This document shows positions 50,621 through 59,410 of a stretch of 64,000 nt of DNA, piece after piece. The first letter of the stretch is position 1; each line of letters begins with the position of its first letter. The notes beneath the pieces were generated by a model. That model saw only the letters and a list, made by a program, of their open reading frames with translations. It was not told the origin of the DNA and made no database searches. Both the position numbers and the translations under genes were made by a program. The DNA is from Kitasatospora sp. NBC_01246 (GTDB lineage Bacteria > Actinomycetota > Actinomycetes > Streptomycetales > Streptomycetaceae), in contig NZ_CP108484.1 of NCBI RefSeq assembly GCF_036226505.1, forward strand, positions 7,218,501 to 7,282,500, in the 5' to 3' direction.

Positions 50621-50673
50621 TATGACGATTTGGTTTCCGACTCTTGAATACGTCATATCTTTGGAGCGATAGT
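50621..50673 (+). promoter_or_regulatory. gntK promoter with candidate GntR operator
   Basis: TTGAAT (50644-50649), 18 nt, GATAGT (50668-50673) form the promoter of gntKP. TATGACG (50621-50627) and CGTCATA (50651-50657) form an inverted repeat whose right half lies in the spacer, so a bound repressor would cover the promoter. Confidence 0.6.
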
Positions 50674-50702
50674 GGCGGCCAGGCAACGAAGGAGCACCAC
50701 CC

Positions 50703-51257
50703 ATGGCTCTCAGCGTCGAGAACCACGACACCCCCGCGTCGCCCCTCACCCTCGTGGTGATGGGCGTCTCCGGTGTCGGCAAGACCACCGTGGCCCGCCT
50801 GCTGGCCGACCGCCTCGACCTCCCCTACGCCGAGGCGGACGACTTCCACCCGCCCGCCAACATCGCCAAGATGTCGGCCGGCATCCCGCTGGACGACGCG
50901 GACCGCGCGCCCTGGCTGCGCGCCCTCGGCGGCTGGCTGGGGGAGCGGGCCGAGGCCGGCACCGGCGGCGTGGTCACCTGCTCGGCGCTGAAGCACCGCT
51001 ACCGCGACACCCTGCGCGCGGCCTGCCCGGGCGCCTTCTTCCTGCACCTCAGCGGGGGGCACGAGCTGGTCGGGGACCGGCTCGCCCACCGCACCGGACA
51101 CTTCATGCCGCCGTCGCTGCTCGACTCGCAGTACGCCGCCCTGGAGCCCCTCGGGGCGGACGAGCGCGGTGCGGTCCTGGACGTCGGCCCGACCCCCGAA
51201 GAACTCGTCGAGATGGCCGTGGCACTGCTGCGGCCCGTCAATGGAGACCTCGCGTGA
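50703..51257 (+). CDS. gntK: gluconokinase
   Basis: 184 residues from ATG 50703 (AAGGAG). P-loop VVMGVSGVGKTTVARLLA, then EADDFHPPANIAKMSAGIPLDD (the characteristic gluconate-site motif), VVTCSALKHRYRDTLR and HFMPPSLLDSQYAALEPL. It phosphorylates gluconate to 6-phosphogluconate for the pentose phosphate pathway. Its stop overlaps the gntP start (GTGA). Confidence 0.96.
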   Translation: MALSVENHDTPASPLTLVVMGVSGVGKTTVARLLADRLDLPYAEADDFHPPANIAKMSAGIPLDDADRAPWLRALGGWLGERAEAGTGGVVTCSALKHRYRDTLRAACPGAFFLHLSGGHELVGDRLAHRTGHFMPPSLLDSQYAALEPLGADERGAVLDVGPTPEELVEMAVALLRPVNGDLA

Positions 51258-52645
51258 CCCCCACCCTGCTCGCGGCGGCCGCCCCACCGGCCCTGCCGCA
51301 CACCGACAGCGACGCCCAGCTGCTGATCGCGGTCCTGCTCAGCATCGGCGCCATCGTGGTGCTGATCACCCGGCTGAAGCTCCACCCGTTCCTCGCCCTC
51401 ACACTCGGCTCGGGCCTGCTGGCCGCCGTCGCGGGCGCCCCCTTCGACAAGCTGCTGGGCAGCTTCTCCACGGGGTTCGGCGCGACCGTCGCGGGCGTCG
51501 GCCTGCTGATCGGGCTCGGCGCGATGCTCGGCAAACTGCTCGCCGACTCCGGCGGGGCGAACATCATCGCCGACACCGTGCTCGCCCGCTCCGGGCCCAG
51601 GGCGCTGCCCTGGGCGATGGCGCTGATCGCGGCCGTCCTCGGCCTGCCGCTGTTCTTCGAGGTCGGGGTCGTCCTCCTGATCCCGATCGTGCTGCTGGTG
51701 GCCCGCCGCGGCAACGTCCCGCTGATGCGGATCGGCATCCCCGCGCTGGCCGGGCTCTCGGTGCTGCACGGCCTCGTCCCGCCGCACCCCGGTCCGCTGG
51801 TGGCCGTCGACGCGCTGAAGGCCGACCTCGGCATCACCCTGGCGCTCGGCCTGCTGATCGCCGTGCCGACGCTGATCGTCGCCGGCCCGCTGTTCGCCCG
51901 GCTCGCCGAGCGCTGGGTCGGCCCGCTGGAGATCCCGCAGGCCACCGCGCCCGAGGAGACGGAGAAGCCCGCGCACACCCCGGGCTTCGGCGCGGTCCTC
52001 GCCACCATCCTGCTGCCGGTCGCCCTGATGCTCGGCAAGGCCCTGGTCGACGTCGTCGTCGACGACCCGAAGGCGATGCCGCAGCGGATCTTCGACTTCA
52101 TCGGCTCGCCGCTGATCGCCCTGCTCGCCGCGACCCTGCTCGGCATGGTGACGCTCGGCCGGGCGGCCGGCTTCACCAAGGACCGGATCTCCGACACCGT
52201 CGGGAAGTCGCTCGGCCCGATCGCGGGCATCGTCTTCATCGTCGGCGCGGGCGGCGGCTTCAAGCAGACCCTGATCGACGTCGGTGTGGGCAACGCGGTC
52301 AGCGAGTGGTCCGCCAAGTGGCACATCTCGGCGCTGCTGCTCGGCTGGCTGATCGCCGTGCTGATCCGCCTGGCCACCGGCTCCGCCACGGTCGCCACGA
52401 TCACCGCCGCGGGCATCCTCGCCCCGCTCGCCGCCGACATGTCCGCGACCCACGCGGCGCTGCTGGTGCTGGCCATCGGCGCCGGTTCGCTGTTCTTCTC
52501 GCACGTCAACGACGCCGGCTTCTGGCTGGTGAAGGAGTACTTCGGGATGAGCGTCGGCCAGACCCTCAAGTCCTGGTCGGTGATGGAGACCGTGATCTCG
52601 GTCGTCGCCATCGCCCTGATCATGCCGCTCAGCCTGATCATCTGA
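51254..52645 (+). CDS. gntP: gluconate:H+ symporter (GntP family)
   Basis: 463 residues from GTG 51254, with about 12 membrane segments. FEVGVVLLIPIVLLVARRGN, HGLVPPHPGPLVAVDALKAD and ATGSATVATITAAGILAPLA are the GntP family signatures. It brings gluconate into the cell for GntK. The two genes are translationally coupled and end at a strong terminator. Confidence 0.95.
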   Translation: MTPTLLAAAAPPALPHTDSDAQLLIAVLLSIGAIVVLITRLKLHPFLALTLGSGLLAAVAGAPFDKLLGSFSTGFGATVAGVGLLIGLGAMLGKLLADSGGANIIADTVLARSGPRALPWAMALIAAVLGLPLFFEVGVVLLIPIVLLVARRGNVPLMRIGIPALAGLSVLHGLVPPHPGPLVAVDALKADLGITLALGLLIAVPTLIVAGPLFARLAERWVGPLEIPQATAPEETEKPAHTPGFGAVLATILLPVALMLGKALVDVVVDDPKAMPQRIFDFIGSPLIALLAATLLGMVTLGRAAGFTKDRISDTVGKSLGPIAGIVFIVGAGGGFKQTLIDVGVGNAVSEWSAKWHISALLLGWLIAVLIRLATGSATVATITAAGILAPLAADMSATHAALLVLAIGAGSLFFSHVNDAGFWLVKEYFGMSVGQTLKSWSVMETVISVVAIALIMPLSLII

Positions 52646-52660
52646 CCGCGCCCCCGCGCC

Positions 52661-52701
52661 CCGGAGGGCGGTACCCGTCTCCCCCGGGTACCGCCCTCCG
52701 G
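52661..52701 (+). terminator. perfect 17-bp hairpin after gntP
   Basis: Arms 52661-52677 and 52685-52701, 15 nt after the gntP stop. Confidence 0.9.
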
Positions 52702-52820
52702 CGTTGCCCGACGGCGGGTCGCACGGCCCGACCGCGGTCCGGCGGGCAGCCGAGCGGGTCCTGGGGACCGCCCCGGCAGCCGACCCGCAGGAGCCCGTGA
52801 GCCCGGCCGTGCGGACATGC

Positions 52821-52860
52821 CGAAGGGCGGGCACCCCCAGCCCGGGGTGCCCGCCCTTCG
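52821..52860 (-). terminator. perfect 17-bp hairpin after glpD
   Basis: Arms 52821-52837 and 52844-52860. It ends 64 nt beyond the glpD stop in the direction of transcription, and with the gntP hairpin insulates the two operons. Confidence 0.9.
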
Positions 52861-52924
52861 AGTCCTGTGCGCCGGCCCTACGGGGCCGAGCGCTTCACGG
52901 GACCGCCCTCACTCGGCCACGCGG

Positions 52925-54517
52925 TCACTTGGCGCGCTTCGCCAGGAAGGCGTCGACCTCGGAGCGGATCTCCGGCGTGTCCAGGCCGCGGACGGTCATC
53001 GTGGTGCGGCGGCGCAGCACGTCGTCCGTGGTGTACGCCCACTCGCTGTCGGCGGCGTAGGCGACCTGGGCCCAGACGTCCGGGCCGTCCTCGTGGATCG
53101 GCCGGCCGAGCTCCGGGTTCTCGTCGATCATGCGGGCGATCTCGAAGGAGAGCGTGCCGTAGTGGCTGGCCAGGTGCTTGGCGACCAGCGGCTCCATCCG
53201 GGAGCCGGGCTCACGGTCGATCAGCAGGCGGTGCGCGACGGCGTTCGGCGCGCCGACGCCGGGCAGCGGGACGGTCCGGGCGATGGTCGACATGTCCTCG
53301 CCGAGCGTGGTGCCGGGCACGTGGGCCAGCTTCTCCAGCACGGTCCGGCCGATGTGCCGGTAGGTGGTCCACTTGCCGCCGGCGACCGACAGCATGCCGC
53401 CCCGGCCCTCGGTGACGACCGTCTCGCGCTTGGCGGCGGCGGTGTCGCCGGGGCCGCCGGGCAGCACCCGCAGGCCGGCGAAGGCGTAGGTGATCAGGTC
53501 GCGGTCGATGTGCTCGTCACGGATGGCGTGCGCGGCCTCGCCCATGATCTGGTCGATGTCCGCCTCGGTGGCCCGGACGTCCTGCGGGTCGCCGGTGTAC
53601 TCCTCGTCGGTGGTGCCGAGCAGGACGTGGTCCTCCCACGGGATGGCGAAGGAGACGCGGTACTTGTCGATCGGGATGGTCAGCGCGGCGCGCCACGGGG
53701 CACGGCGCTTGACCACGACGTGGGCGCCCTTGGAGAGGCGGATCGACGGCGCGGCGCCGGCGTCCTCCATGGTGCGCAGGTGGTCGACCCACGGGCCGGT
53801 GGCGTTGAGCACCAGGCGGGCGTTCACGCCGAACTCGGTGCCGTCCAGGCGGTCCTTGAGGTCGGCGCCGGTGACCCGGCCGCCGGTGAAGCGCAGGCCG
53901 GTGACCTCGGCGTGGTTGAGCACCACGGCGCCGGCGTCGACGGCGGCGCGCACCGTCATCACGGCGACGCGCGAGTCGTTCATCTGGTGGTCGCCGTAGA
54001 CGGCCACCGAGCGCAGGCCCTCGGTGCGCAGCGCGGGCACCTGCTGGGCGGCGTGCGCGGCGGTGGAGACCCGGCCCATGCCGTCGCGGAAGGCGGAGAG
54101 CGCCGAGTAGAGGAACACACCGGCGCCGAGCTTGGGCGCGCTGTGCGGGCCGCCCTTGTAGACCGGCACGAAGAAGGTCAGCGGGTTGACCAGGTGCGGG
54201 GCCACGTCGGTGGCGAGCGCGCGGCGCTCCTTGTGGTTCTCGGCGACCAGCTTGACCGCCCCGGTCTGCAGGTAGCGCAGACCGCCGTGCACGAGCTTCG
54301 AGGAGGCACTGGAGGTGGCCCCGGCGAAGTCGCCGGCATCGACCATGGCGACCTTGAGGCCCGCCTGGGACGCGGTCCAGGCGACGGCCGTGCCGAGGAT
54401 GCCGCCCCCGATCACCAGCAGGTCGTAGGTGGCCTTGCCCAGCAGCTCGCGGGTCTCGGCGCGGGAGGCGGTGCGGCCGGCGAAGCGCTCGGCGCCCAGG
54501 GTCGGGATGGTTGCCAT
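52925..54517 (-). CDS. glpD: glycerol-3-phosphate dehydrogenase
   Basis: 530 residues from ATG 54517. The FAD site is DLLVIGGGILGTAVAWTASQ, followed by GATSSASSKLVHGGLRYLQ, LNATGPWVDHLR, GTTDEEYTGDPQDVRA and VAGGKWTTYRHIG, the full set of GlpD motifs. It oxidises glycerol-3-phosphate to dihydroxyacetone phosphate at the membrane, feeding electrons to quinone. Third gene of the glycerol operon (gylB in Streptomyces terms), 153 nt after glpK. Confidence 0.97.
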   Translation of the reverse strand: MATIPTLGAERFAGRTASRAETRELLGKATYDLLVIGGGILGTAVAWTASQAGLKVAMVDAGDFAGATSSASSKLVHGGLRYLQTGAVKLVAENHKERRALATDVAPHLVNPLTFFVPVYKGGPHSAPKLGAGVFLYSALSAFRDGMGRVSTAAHAAQQVPALRTEGLRSVAVYGDHQMNDSRVAVMTVRAAVDAGAVVLNHAEVTGLRFTGGRVTGADLKDRLDGTEFGVNARLVLNATGPWVDHLRTMEDAGAAPSIRLSKGAHVVVKRRAPWRAALTIPIDKYRVSFAIPWEDHVLLGTTDEEYTGDPQDVRATEADIDQIMGEAAHAIRDEHIDRDLITYAFAGLRVLPGGPGDTAAAKRETVVTEGRGGMLSVAGGKWTTYRHIGRTVLEKLAHVPGTTLGEDMSTIARTVPLPGVGAPNAVAHRLLIDREPGSRMEPLVAKHLASHYGTLSFEIARMIDENPELGRPIHEDGPDVWAQVAYAADSEWAYTTDDVLRRRTTMTVRGLDTPEIRSEVDAFLAKRAK

Positions 54518-54670
54518 GGTGTGTGTACGGCGGCGCGGGTCGGGCGGCGCCGTTACTCCTCTCGGTGTGCGGTGCGGCCCCTGCTGAGAGGCCGGTTCGG
54601 CCCGGTGCGGCGGGCCGGTGAAACGGGAGCGGGCCGGCCGGGGCCCGGGGGCCCCGACCGGCGTCCGCGG

Positions 54671-56197
54671 TCAGATCTGCTCGTCCTCCTCCACCCAGCC
54701 CATGGTGCGCTCCACGGCCTTGAGCCACTTCTTGTACTCGCGCTCCCGGGTGGCCTCGTCCATGCGCGGGGTCCACTCGGCGGCGCGGTGCCAGTTGGCC
54801 CGCAGGGTGTCCAGGTCGCTCCAGAAGCCGACCGCCAGGCCGGCCGCGTAGGCGGCGCCCAGCGCGGTGGTCTCGGCCACGTACGGGCGCTCGACGGGAG
54901 CGTCCAGCACGTCGGCGATGTTCTGCATGAGCAGGTTGTTGCTGGTCATGCCGCCGTCGACCTTGAGGGCGGTGAGCTCGACGCCGGAGTCCTTCTGCAT
55001 GGCGTCGACGACCTCGCGGGTCTGCCAGGCGGTGGCCTCCAGCACGGCCCGGGCCAGGTGGCCCTTGGTGACGTACCGGGTCAGACCGGCGATCACACCG
55101 CGGGCGTCGGAGCGCCAGTACGGGGCGAACAGGCCGGAGAAGGCCGGGACGAAGTAGGCGCCGCCGTTGTCCTCGACGGTGTTGGCGAGGGTCTCGATCT
55201 CGGCGGCGGTGGAGATGATGCCGAGCTGGTCGCGCAGCCACTGGACGAGCGAGCCGGTGACGGCGATCGAGCCCTCCAGCGCGTACACCGGCTTCTGGTC
55301 GCCGATCCGGTAGCCGACGGTGGTCAGCAGCCCGTGGTACGAGTTGACGACCTCCTCGCCGGTGTTCAGCAGCAGGAAGGTCCCGGTGCCGTAGGTCGAC
55401 TTGGCCTCGCCCTTGTCGAAGCAGGTCTGGCCGAACAGCGCGGCCTGCTGGTCGCCGAGGGCGGAGGCGACCGGCACGCCGGCCAGGTCGCCGACGGCCT
55501 CGCCGTAGACCTCGGCGGAGGAGCGGATCTCCGGCAGGACGGCCATCGGCACGCCCATCGACTCGGCGATCTTGTCGTCCCACTCCAGCGAGCGCAGGTT
55601 CATCAGCATGGTGCGGCTGGCGTTGGTGACGTCGGTGACGTGCTTGCCGCCGTTGACACCACCGGTGAGGTTCCAGATCACCCAGGTGTCCATGGTGCCG
55701 AACAGGATGTCGCCGGCCTCGGCGCGCTCGCGCAGGCCCTCGACGTTGTCCAGCAGCCAGCGGATCTTCGGGCCGGCGAAGTAGCTGGCCAGCGGGAGGC
55801 CGGTCTCGCGGCGGAAGCGGTCCTGGCCGACGTTGCGGCCCAGCTCGCGGCAGAGTCCCTCGGTGCGGGTGTCCTGCCACACCAGCGCGTTGTGCACCGG
55901 CTCGCCGGTGTTCTTGTCCCACAGGACGGTGGTCTCGCGCTGGTTGGTGATGCCGATCGCGCGGATGTCGTCCTTGGTCAGACCGGCCTTCTCCAGCGCG
56001 CCGCGGACCACCGACTGCACCCGGGTCCAGATCTCGGCGGCGTCGTGCTCGACGTAGCCGGGCTGGGGGAAGATCTGCCGGTGCTCCTGCTGGTCGACGG
56101 CGACGATCCGGCCGTCCTCGCCGAAGATGATGCAACGGCTGGAGGTGGTGCCCTGGTCGATCGCGGCGATGTAGTTACCGGTGCCAATGGAGGTCAT
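54671..56197 (-). CDS. glpK: glycerol kinase
   Basis: 508 residues from ATG 56197. FGGY kinase: NYIAAIDQGTTSSRCIIFG, GITNQRETTVLWDK, GDQQAALFGQTC, KSTYGTGTFLLLNTG and KVDGGMTSNNLLMQ. It phosphorylates glycerol to glycerol-3-phosphate. The equivalent of the His phosphorylated by HPr in low-GC bacteria cannot be confirmed by eye. 94 nt after glpF and cotranscribed (gylA in Streptomyces terms). Confidence 0.97.
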   Translation of the reverse strand: MTSIGTGNYIAAIDQGTTSSRCIIFGEDGRIVAVDQQEHRQIFPQPGYVEHDAAEIWTRVQSVVRGALEKAGLTKDDIRAIGITNQRETTVLWDKNTGEPVHNALVWQDTRTEGLCRELGRNVGQDRFRRETGLPLASYFAGPKIRWLLDNVEGLRERAEAGDILFGTMDTWVIWNLTGGVNGGKHVTDVTNASRTMLMNLRSLEWDDKIAESMGVPMAVLPEIRSSAEVYGEAVGDLAGVPVASALGDQQAALFGQTCFDKGEAKSTYGTGTFLLLNTGEEVVNSYHGLLTTVGYRIGDQKPVYALEGSIAVTGSLVQWLRDQLGIISTAAEIETLANTVEDNGGAYFVPAFSGLFAPYWRSDARGVIAGLTRYVTKGHLARAVLEATAWQTREVVDAMQKDSGVELTALKVDGGMTSNNLLMQNIADVLDAPVERPYVAETTALGAAYAAGLAVGFWSDLDTLRANWHRAAEWTPRMDEATREREYKKWLKAVERTMGWVEEDEQI

Positions 56198-56291
56198 GAG
56201 GGTCCTCGGCTCAAGAAGGGGGTTGCGGGGTGGGTGGGTCCGACTCTCGGGTCAGTCCCCGTGCTCGGGTGGGGTGGAAACCCGAGGAGCG

Positions 56292-57011
56292 TCAGAAGGC
56301 GACGTGGTACAGGCCGCCGGCCAGCAGGCCGCCGATGACCGGGCCGGCCACCGGGATCCAGGCGTAGGACCAGTCGGAGCCGCCCTTGTTCGGGATCGGC
56401 AGGAGCGAGTGCACGATGCGCGGGCCCAGGTCGCGGACCGGGTTGATCGCGTAGCCGGTCGGGCCGCCGAGCGAGAGGCCGATGCCGACGACGGTGAGGG
56501 CGACGATCAGGATGCCGGTGCCGGAGAGGCCGAGGCCCTTGTTCAGGCCCTGGGTGAGGATGCCCAGGCAGAGGACCATGGTGCCGATGATCTCGGTGAG
56601 CAGGTTCTGGACCGGGTTCCGGATCTCGGGACCGGTCGAGAAGATGCCCAGGGTCGCCTCCTTGTTGGCCTGGAACTGGCCGAGGTAGGTGACCCACACG
56701 AGGACGGCGCCGATCATCGCGCCGAGCAGCTGGGAGCCGAGGTAGACCGGCACCTTGCTCCAGTCGCCGCTGTCGACGGCGAGGGCCAGGGTGACGGCCG
56801 GGTTCAGGTGCGCGCCCGACTTGGGGGCCGACATGTAGGCGGCGATCATCACCGCGAAGCCCCAGCCGAAGGTGATCGCCAGCCAGCCGGCGTTGAGGGC
56901 CTTCGACTTCTTGAGCGTCACGGCGGCACAGACGCCGCCGCCGAGAAGTATCAGCGCGGCGGTGCCGAGGGTTTCGCCGACGAAGATGTCGCCGTTGGAG
57001 AACGCGGACAC
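56292..57011 (-). CDS. glpF: glycerol uptake facilitator (aquaglyceroporin)
   Basis: 239 residues from GTG 57011, chosen because AAGGGAG lies 5 nt upstream; ATG 57029 adds six residues and has no ribosome site. Two NPA boxes: HLNPAVTLALA and the variant YAINPVRDLGPRI (NPxRD, the glycerol-facilitator form). Six membrane segments. First gene of the glycerol operon (gylC), behind a GylR-type operator. Confidence 0.95.
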   Translation of the reverse strand: MSAFSNGDIFVGETLGTAALILLGGGVCAAVTLKKSKALNAGWLAITFGWGFAVMIAAYMSAPKSGAHLNPAVTLALAVDSGDWSKVPVYLGSQLLGAMIGAVLVWVTYLGQFQANKEATLGIFSTGPEIRNPVQNLLTEIIGTMVLCLGILTQGLNKGLGLSGTGILIVALTVVGIGLSLGGPTGYAINPVRDLGPRIVHSLLPIPNKGGSDWSYAWIPVAGPVIGGLLAGGLYHVAF

Positions 57012-57116
57012 AAAGACTCCCTTGTCCATATGGCCCGGAGGTGCGGGTGGGGGCAGGTGGCTGAGCGATCGCTGTGCGGGTGAGCGCATTGTGGGAGTGA
57101 TCTGCTCGGCCATCGT

Positions 57117-57129
57117 TCGACAATGTCGA
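57117..57129. promoter_or_regulatory. GylR operator at the glpFKD operon
   Basis: TCGACAATGTCGA, within GTTCGACAATGTCGACC. The same core is found at 58114-58126 in front of gylR. Confidence 0.8.
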
Positions 57130-57238
57130 CCGTCATGCGGAAGCTTCCTCCCCAGGCCGCCTTCACGTCAAGGCCGGGTTACGCAGCTGTGACCCTTCAC
57201 TCGAAGTTACCAATCGACTCACGTCAAATATGGACAAA

Positions 57239-57283
57239 ACGCTAAGGCGCGGACAGGCATCCCGCCTGTCCGCGCCTCAGCGT
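57239..57283 (-). terminator. 20-bp hairpin after gylR
   Basis: Arms 57239-57258 and 57264-57283 with one mismatch and the loop atccc, 40 nt beyond the gylR stop. It keeps gylR transcription out of the glpFKD operon, which reads the same way. Confidence 0.88.
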
Positions 57284-57323
57284 GAACGTCAGATGTCCGC
57301 GGCCGCCGCCGCCGGCGCCGGGG

Positions 57324-58088
57324 TCAGAACCGTCCGGCGCCCAGGTCCCGGGAGATCGCCCGGGCCGCGCTGCGCACCGAGGCGACCAGCGAGGGCCGCA
57401 CGAAGCCGTCCTCGCAGACCCGCTCCACCGGGCCGCTGACGCAGACCGCGCCGACCGGGTTGCGCCGCCGGTCCTGGATCAGCGCGCCGATCGAGGCCAC
57501 GCCCTCCCAGGTCTCCTCGATCGAGTCGGTCCAGCCGCGCTCCCGGGTCAGCGCCGCCTCGGCGTCCACGTCCGCCAGGTCGGTCAGGGTCCGCGCGGTG
57601 TACGCCTCCAGTGGGCCGTCGCCCAGCTCCCCGCGGGCCACCGGGTCGTACGCCAGCAGCACCTTGCCGAGGGCGGTGCTGTGCAGCGGCTGCATCGAGC
57701 CGACCTCCAGCACCTGCCGGGTGTCGTCCGGGCGGAAGACGTGATGCACGATCAGCACGCCCTGCTGGTGGAGCACCCCGAGGTAGACGGTCTCGCCGGC
57801 CGCCCTGGCCAGGTCGTCCGCCCAGACCAGGGCCCGGGCGCGCAGCTCGTGCACGTCCAGGTAGCTCTGGCCCAGCCGCAGCAGCTCCGCGCCCAGCTGG
57901 TACTTGCCGCTCTCCGGGTCCTGCTCGACGAACCCCTCCTGCTGGAGGGTGCGCAGGATCCCGTGGGCGGTGCCCTTGGCGAGGCCCAGGGCCGTCGCGA
58001 CCTCGGACAGCCCCAGGCGGCGCTCGCCGCCGGCCAGCAGGCGCATGATCGCGGCGGCCCGGGAGAGCGACTGGATCGGGCCGGGCAT
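57324..58088 (-). CDS. gylR: IclR-family glycerol operon repressor
   Basis: 254 residues from ATG 58088 with GGAGG upstream. The winged helix is PIQSLSRAAAIMRLLAGGER ... LSEVATALGLAKGTAHGILR ... LQQEGFVEQD. The IclR effector domain has HHVFRPDDTRQVLEVGSM, HSTALGKVLLA and VCVSGPVERV. In Streptomyces GylR represses the gyl operon and its own gene until glycerol or glycerol-3-phosphate is present. A perfect 17-bp palindrome lies 24 nt upstream of its start. Confidence 0.95.
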   Translation of the reverse strand: MPGPIQSLSRAAAIMRLLAGGERRLGLSEVATALGLAKGTAHGILRTLQQEGFVEQDPESGKYQLGAELLRLGQSYLDVHELRARALVWADDLARAAGETVYLGVLHQQGVLIVHHVFRPDDTRQVLEVGSMQPLHSTALGKVLLAYDPVARGELGDGPLEAYTARTLTDLADVDAEAALTRERGWTDSIEETWEGVASIGALIQDRRRNPVGAVCVSGPVERVCEDGFVRPSLVASVRSAARAISRDLGAGRF

Positions 58089-58111
58089 TCGGTACCTCCG
58101 CGCTGACAGGC

Positions 58112-58128
58112 GGTCGACAATGTCGACC
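58112..58128. promoter_or_regulatory. GylR autoregulatory operator
   Basis: GGTCGACAATGTCGACC is a perfect palindrome around a central A. Its 13-bp core is identical to the site at glpF. Confidence 0.85.
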
Positions 58129-58206
58129 GCAGTGGTAACGGGACGAGTCTGCCAGGCCGCGCCCCGTCCGTGCACCTTCCCCCTCGGTAATCTCCGTCCG
58201 GCGCGG

Positions 58207-59157
58207 TCAGTCCCGCCCGCGCGCCACCTCGGCGGCCAGCGCCGCGATCTCCCGCGGGCCCACCCGGCAGCAGCCGCCCACCAGCCGGGCGCCGTCGGCC
58301 AGCCACCCCGCCACCCCAGCCCGGCCGCCGCCGGGAGCGGCCCCGGGCACGCCGAACGTCGCCGCACCGCGCCAGGCACGGGCCCCGGCGTCCCAGCGCT
58401 CGCCGCTGTTCGGATAGACCACCACCGGCTTGCCGGTCACCCGGGCCGCCGTCGCCACCGCCCGGTCGGCGTCCTGCGGCGTGCAGCAGTTCACCCCCAC
58501 CGCGACCACCTCGTCGGCGTCCGCGGCCGGCGCGAAGGCCTCCGCCAGCGGCTGCCCGGCCCTGGTCCGGTCGCCCGCCACGCTGAACGACAGCCAGGCC
58601 GGCACGCCCAGCCCGCGCACCGCCCGCAGCAGCGCCCGCGCCTCGTCCGCGTCGGGCACCGTCTCCAGCGCCAGCACGTCCGGCCCGGCGGCCGCCAGCA
58701 CCTCCAGCCGCGGCCGGTGGAACGCCTCCAGCTCGGCGGTCGTCAGCCCGTACCGGCCCCGGTACTCCGAGCCGTCGGCCAGCGCGGCGCCGTACGGCCC
58801 CACCGACGCGGCGACCCACAGCGGCCGGTCCGCCCGGACCGGCGCCGCGGCGCGGCGCGCCAGCTCCACCCCGAGCGCCAGCAGCCGCTCCGCGTCCGCC
58901 CGGCCCAGCCCGCGCCGGGCGAACCCCTCGAAGCTCGCCTGGTAGGTCGCGGTGATCGCGACCTCCGCCCCGGCCTCGAAGTACGCCCGGTGCGCGGCGA
59001 CCACCGCCTCCGGGGCGTCCGCCAGCAGCCGGGCCGACCACAGCGCGTCCGACAGGTCGTACCCGGCCGCCGCCAGCTGGTTGGACAGCCCGCCGTCCAG
59101 GACCAGCGGACCGGCGGCCAGCGCGGCGGCGAAGCCCGGCGGGGCAGGGGCGGGCAT
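58207..59157 (-). CDS. mmuM: homocysteine S-methyltransferase
   Basis: 316 residues from ATG 59157 with GAGGAGG upstream. VLDGGLSNQLAAAGYDL opens the betaine/homocysteine methyltransferase barrel. Zinc-binding cysteines are in GVNCCTPQD and GGCCRVG. ITATYQASFEGFARRG and ALETVPDADEA complete the family pattern. It transfers a methyl group from S-methylmethionine (or AdoMet) to homocysteine, making methionine. No S-methylmethionine permease is adjacent. Confidence 0.93.
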   Translation of the reverse strand: MPAPAPPGFAAALAAGPLVLDGGLSNQLAAAGYDLSDALWSARLLADAPEAVVAAHRAYFEAGAEVAITATYQASFEGFARRGLGRADAERLLALGVELARRAAAPVRADRPLWVAASVGPYGAALADGSEYRGRYGLTTAELEAFHRPRLEVLAAAGPDVLALETVPDADEARALLRAVRGLGVPAWLSFSVAGDRTRAGQPLAEAFAPAADADEVVAVGVNCCTPQDADRAVATAARVTGKPVVVYPNSGERWDAGARAWRGAATFGVPGAAPGGGRAGVAGWLADGARLVGGCCRVGPREIAALAAEVARGRD

Positions 59158-59410
59158 GGCGGCCTCCTCGGGGGCAAAGCTCCTGGTCACAGAGTAGAAG
59201 ACCGGACGCCTCCGGCCGGCCCGAAAACCATTTGCCGCCCGGCCCCCGGATCGCTACGTTGTGCTCACCCCGAGAACGACGGCAGGACGGCGGCCCGCCG
59301 GTCCTCCCGGTACCGCCGACCGCACGACATGCCCGCCACACCCGACGCGCCCGGCAGCGCCCGACAGCGACCGACCGGCCCGACGAAGCGCCAGCGGAGA
59401 GGAGCCCGCC

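Larger units (their letters stand above)
57012..57323 (-). promoter_or_regulatory. glycerol operon control region
   Basis: It holds the dyad TCGACA-a-TGTCGA (57117-57129) that also occurs upstream of gylR. Two leftward TTGACGTGA elements lie near 57170 and 57225 (each could be a -35), and the gylR terminator is at 57239-57283. Two promoters for this operon would agree with what is known for Streptomyces gyl. Confidence 0.7.

Noticed and set aside
52817..56338. A 1173-codon plus-strand frame across glpD and glpK
   Set aside because: Antisense to two textbook enzymes; no start context or domains.
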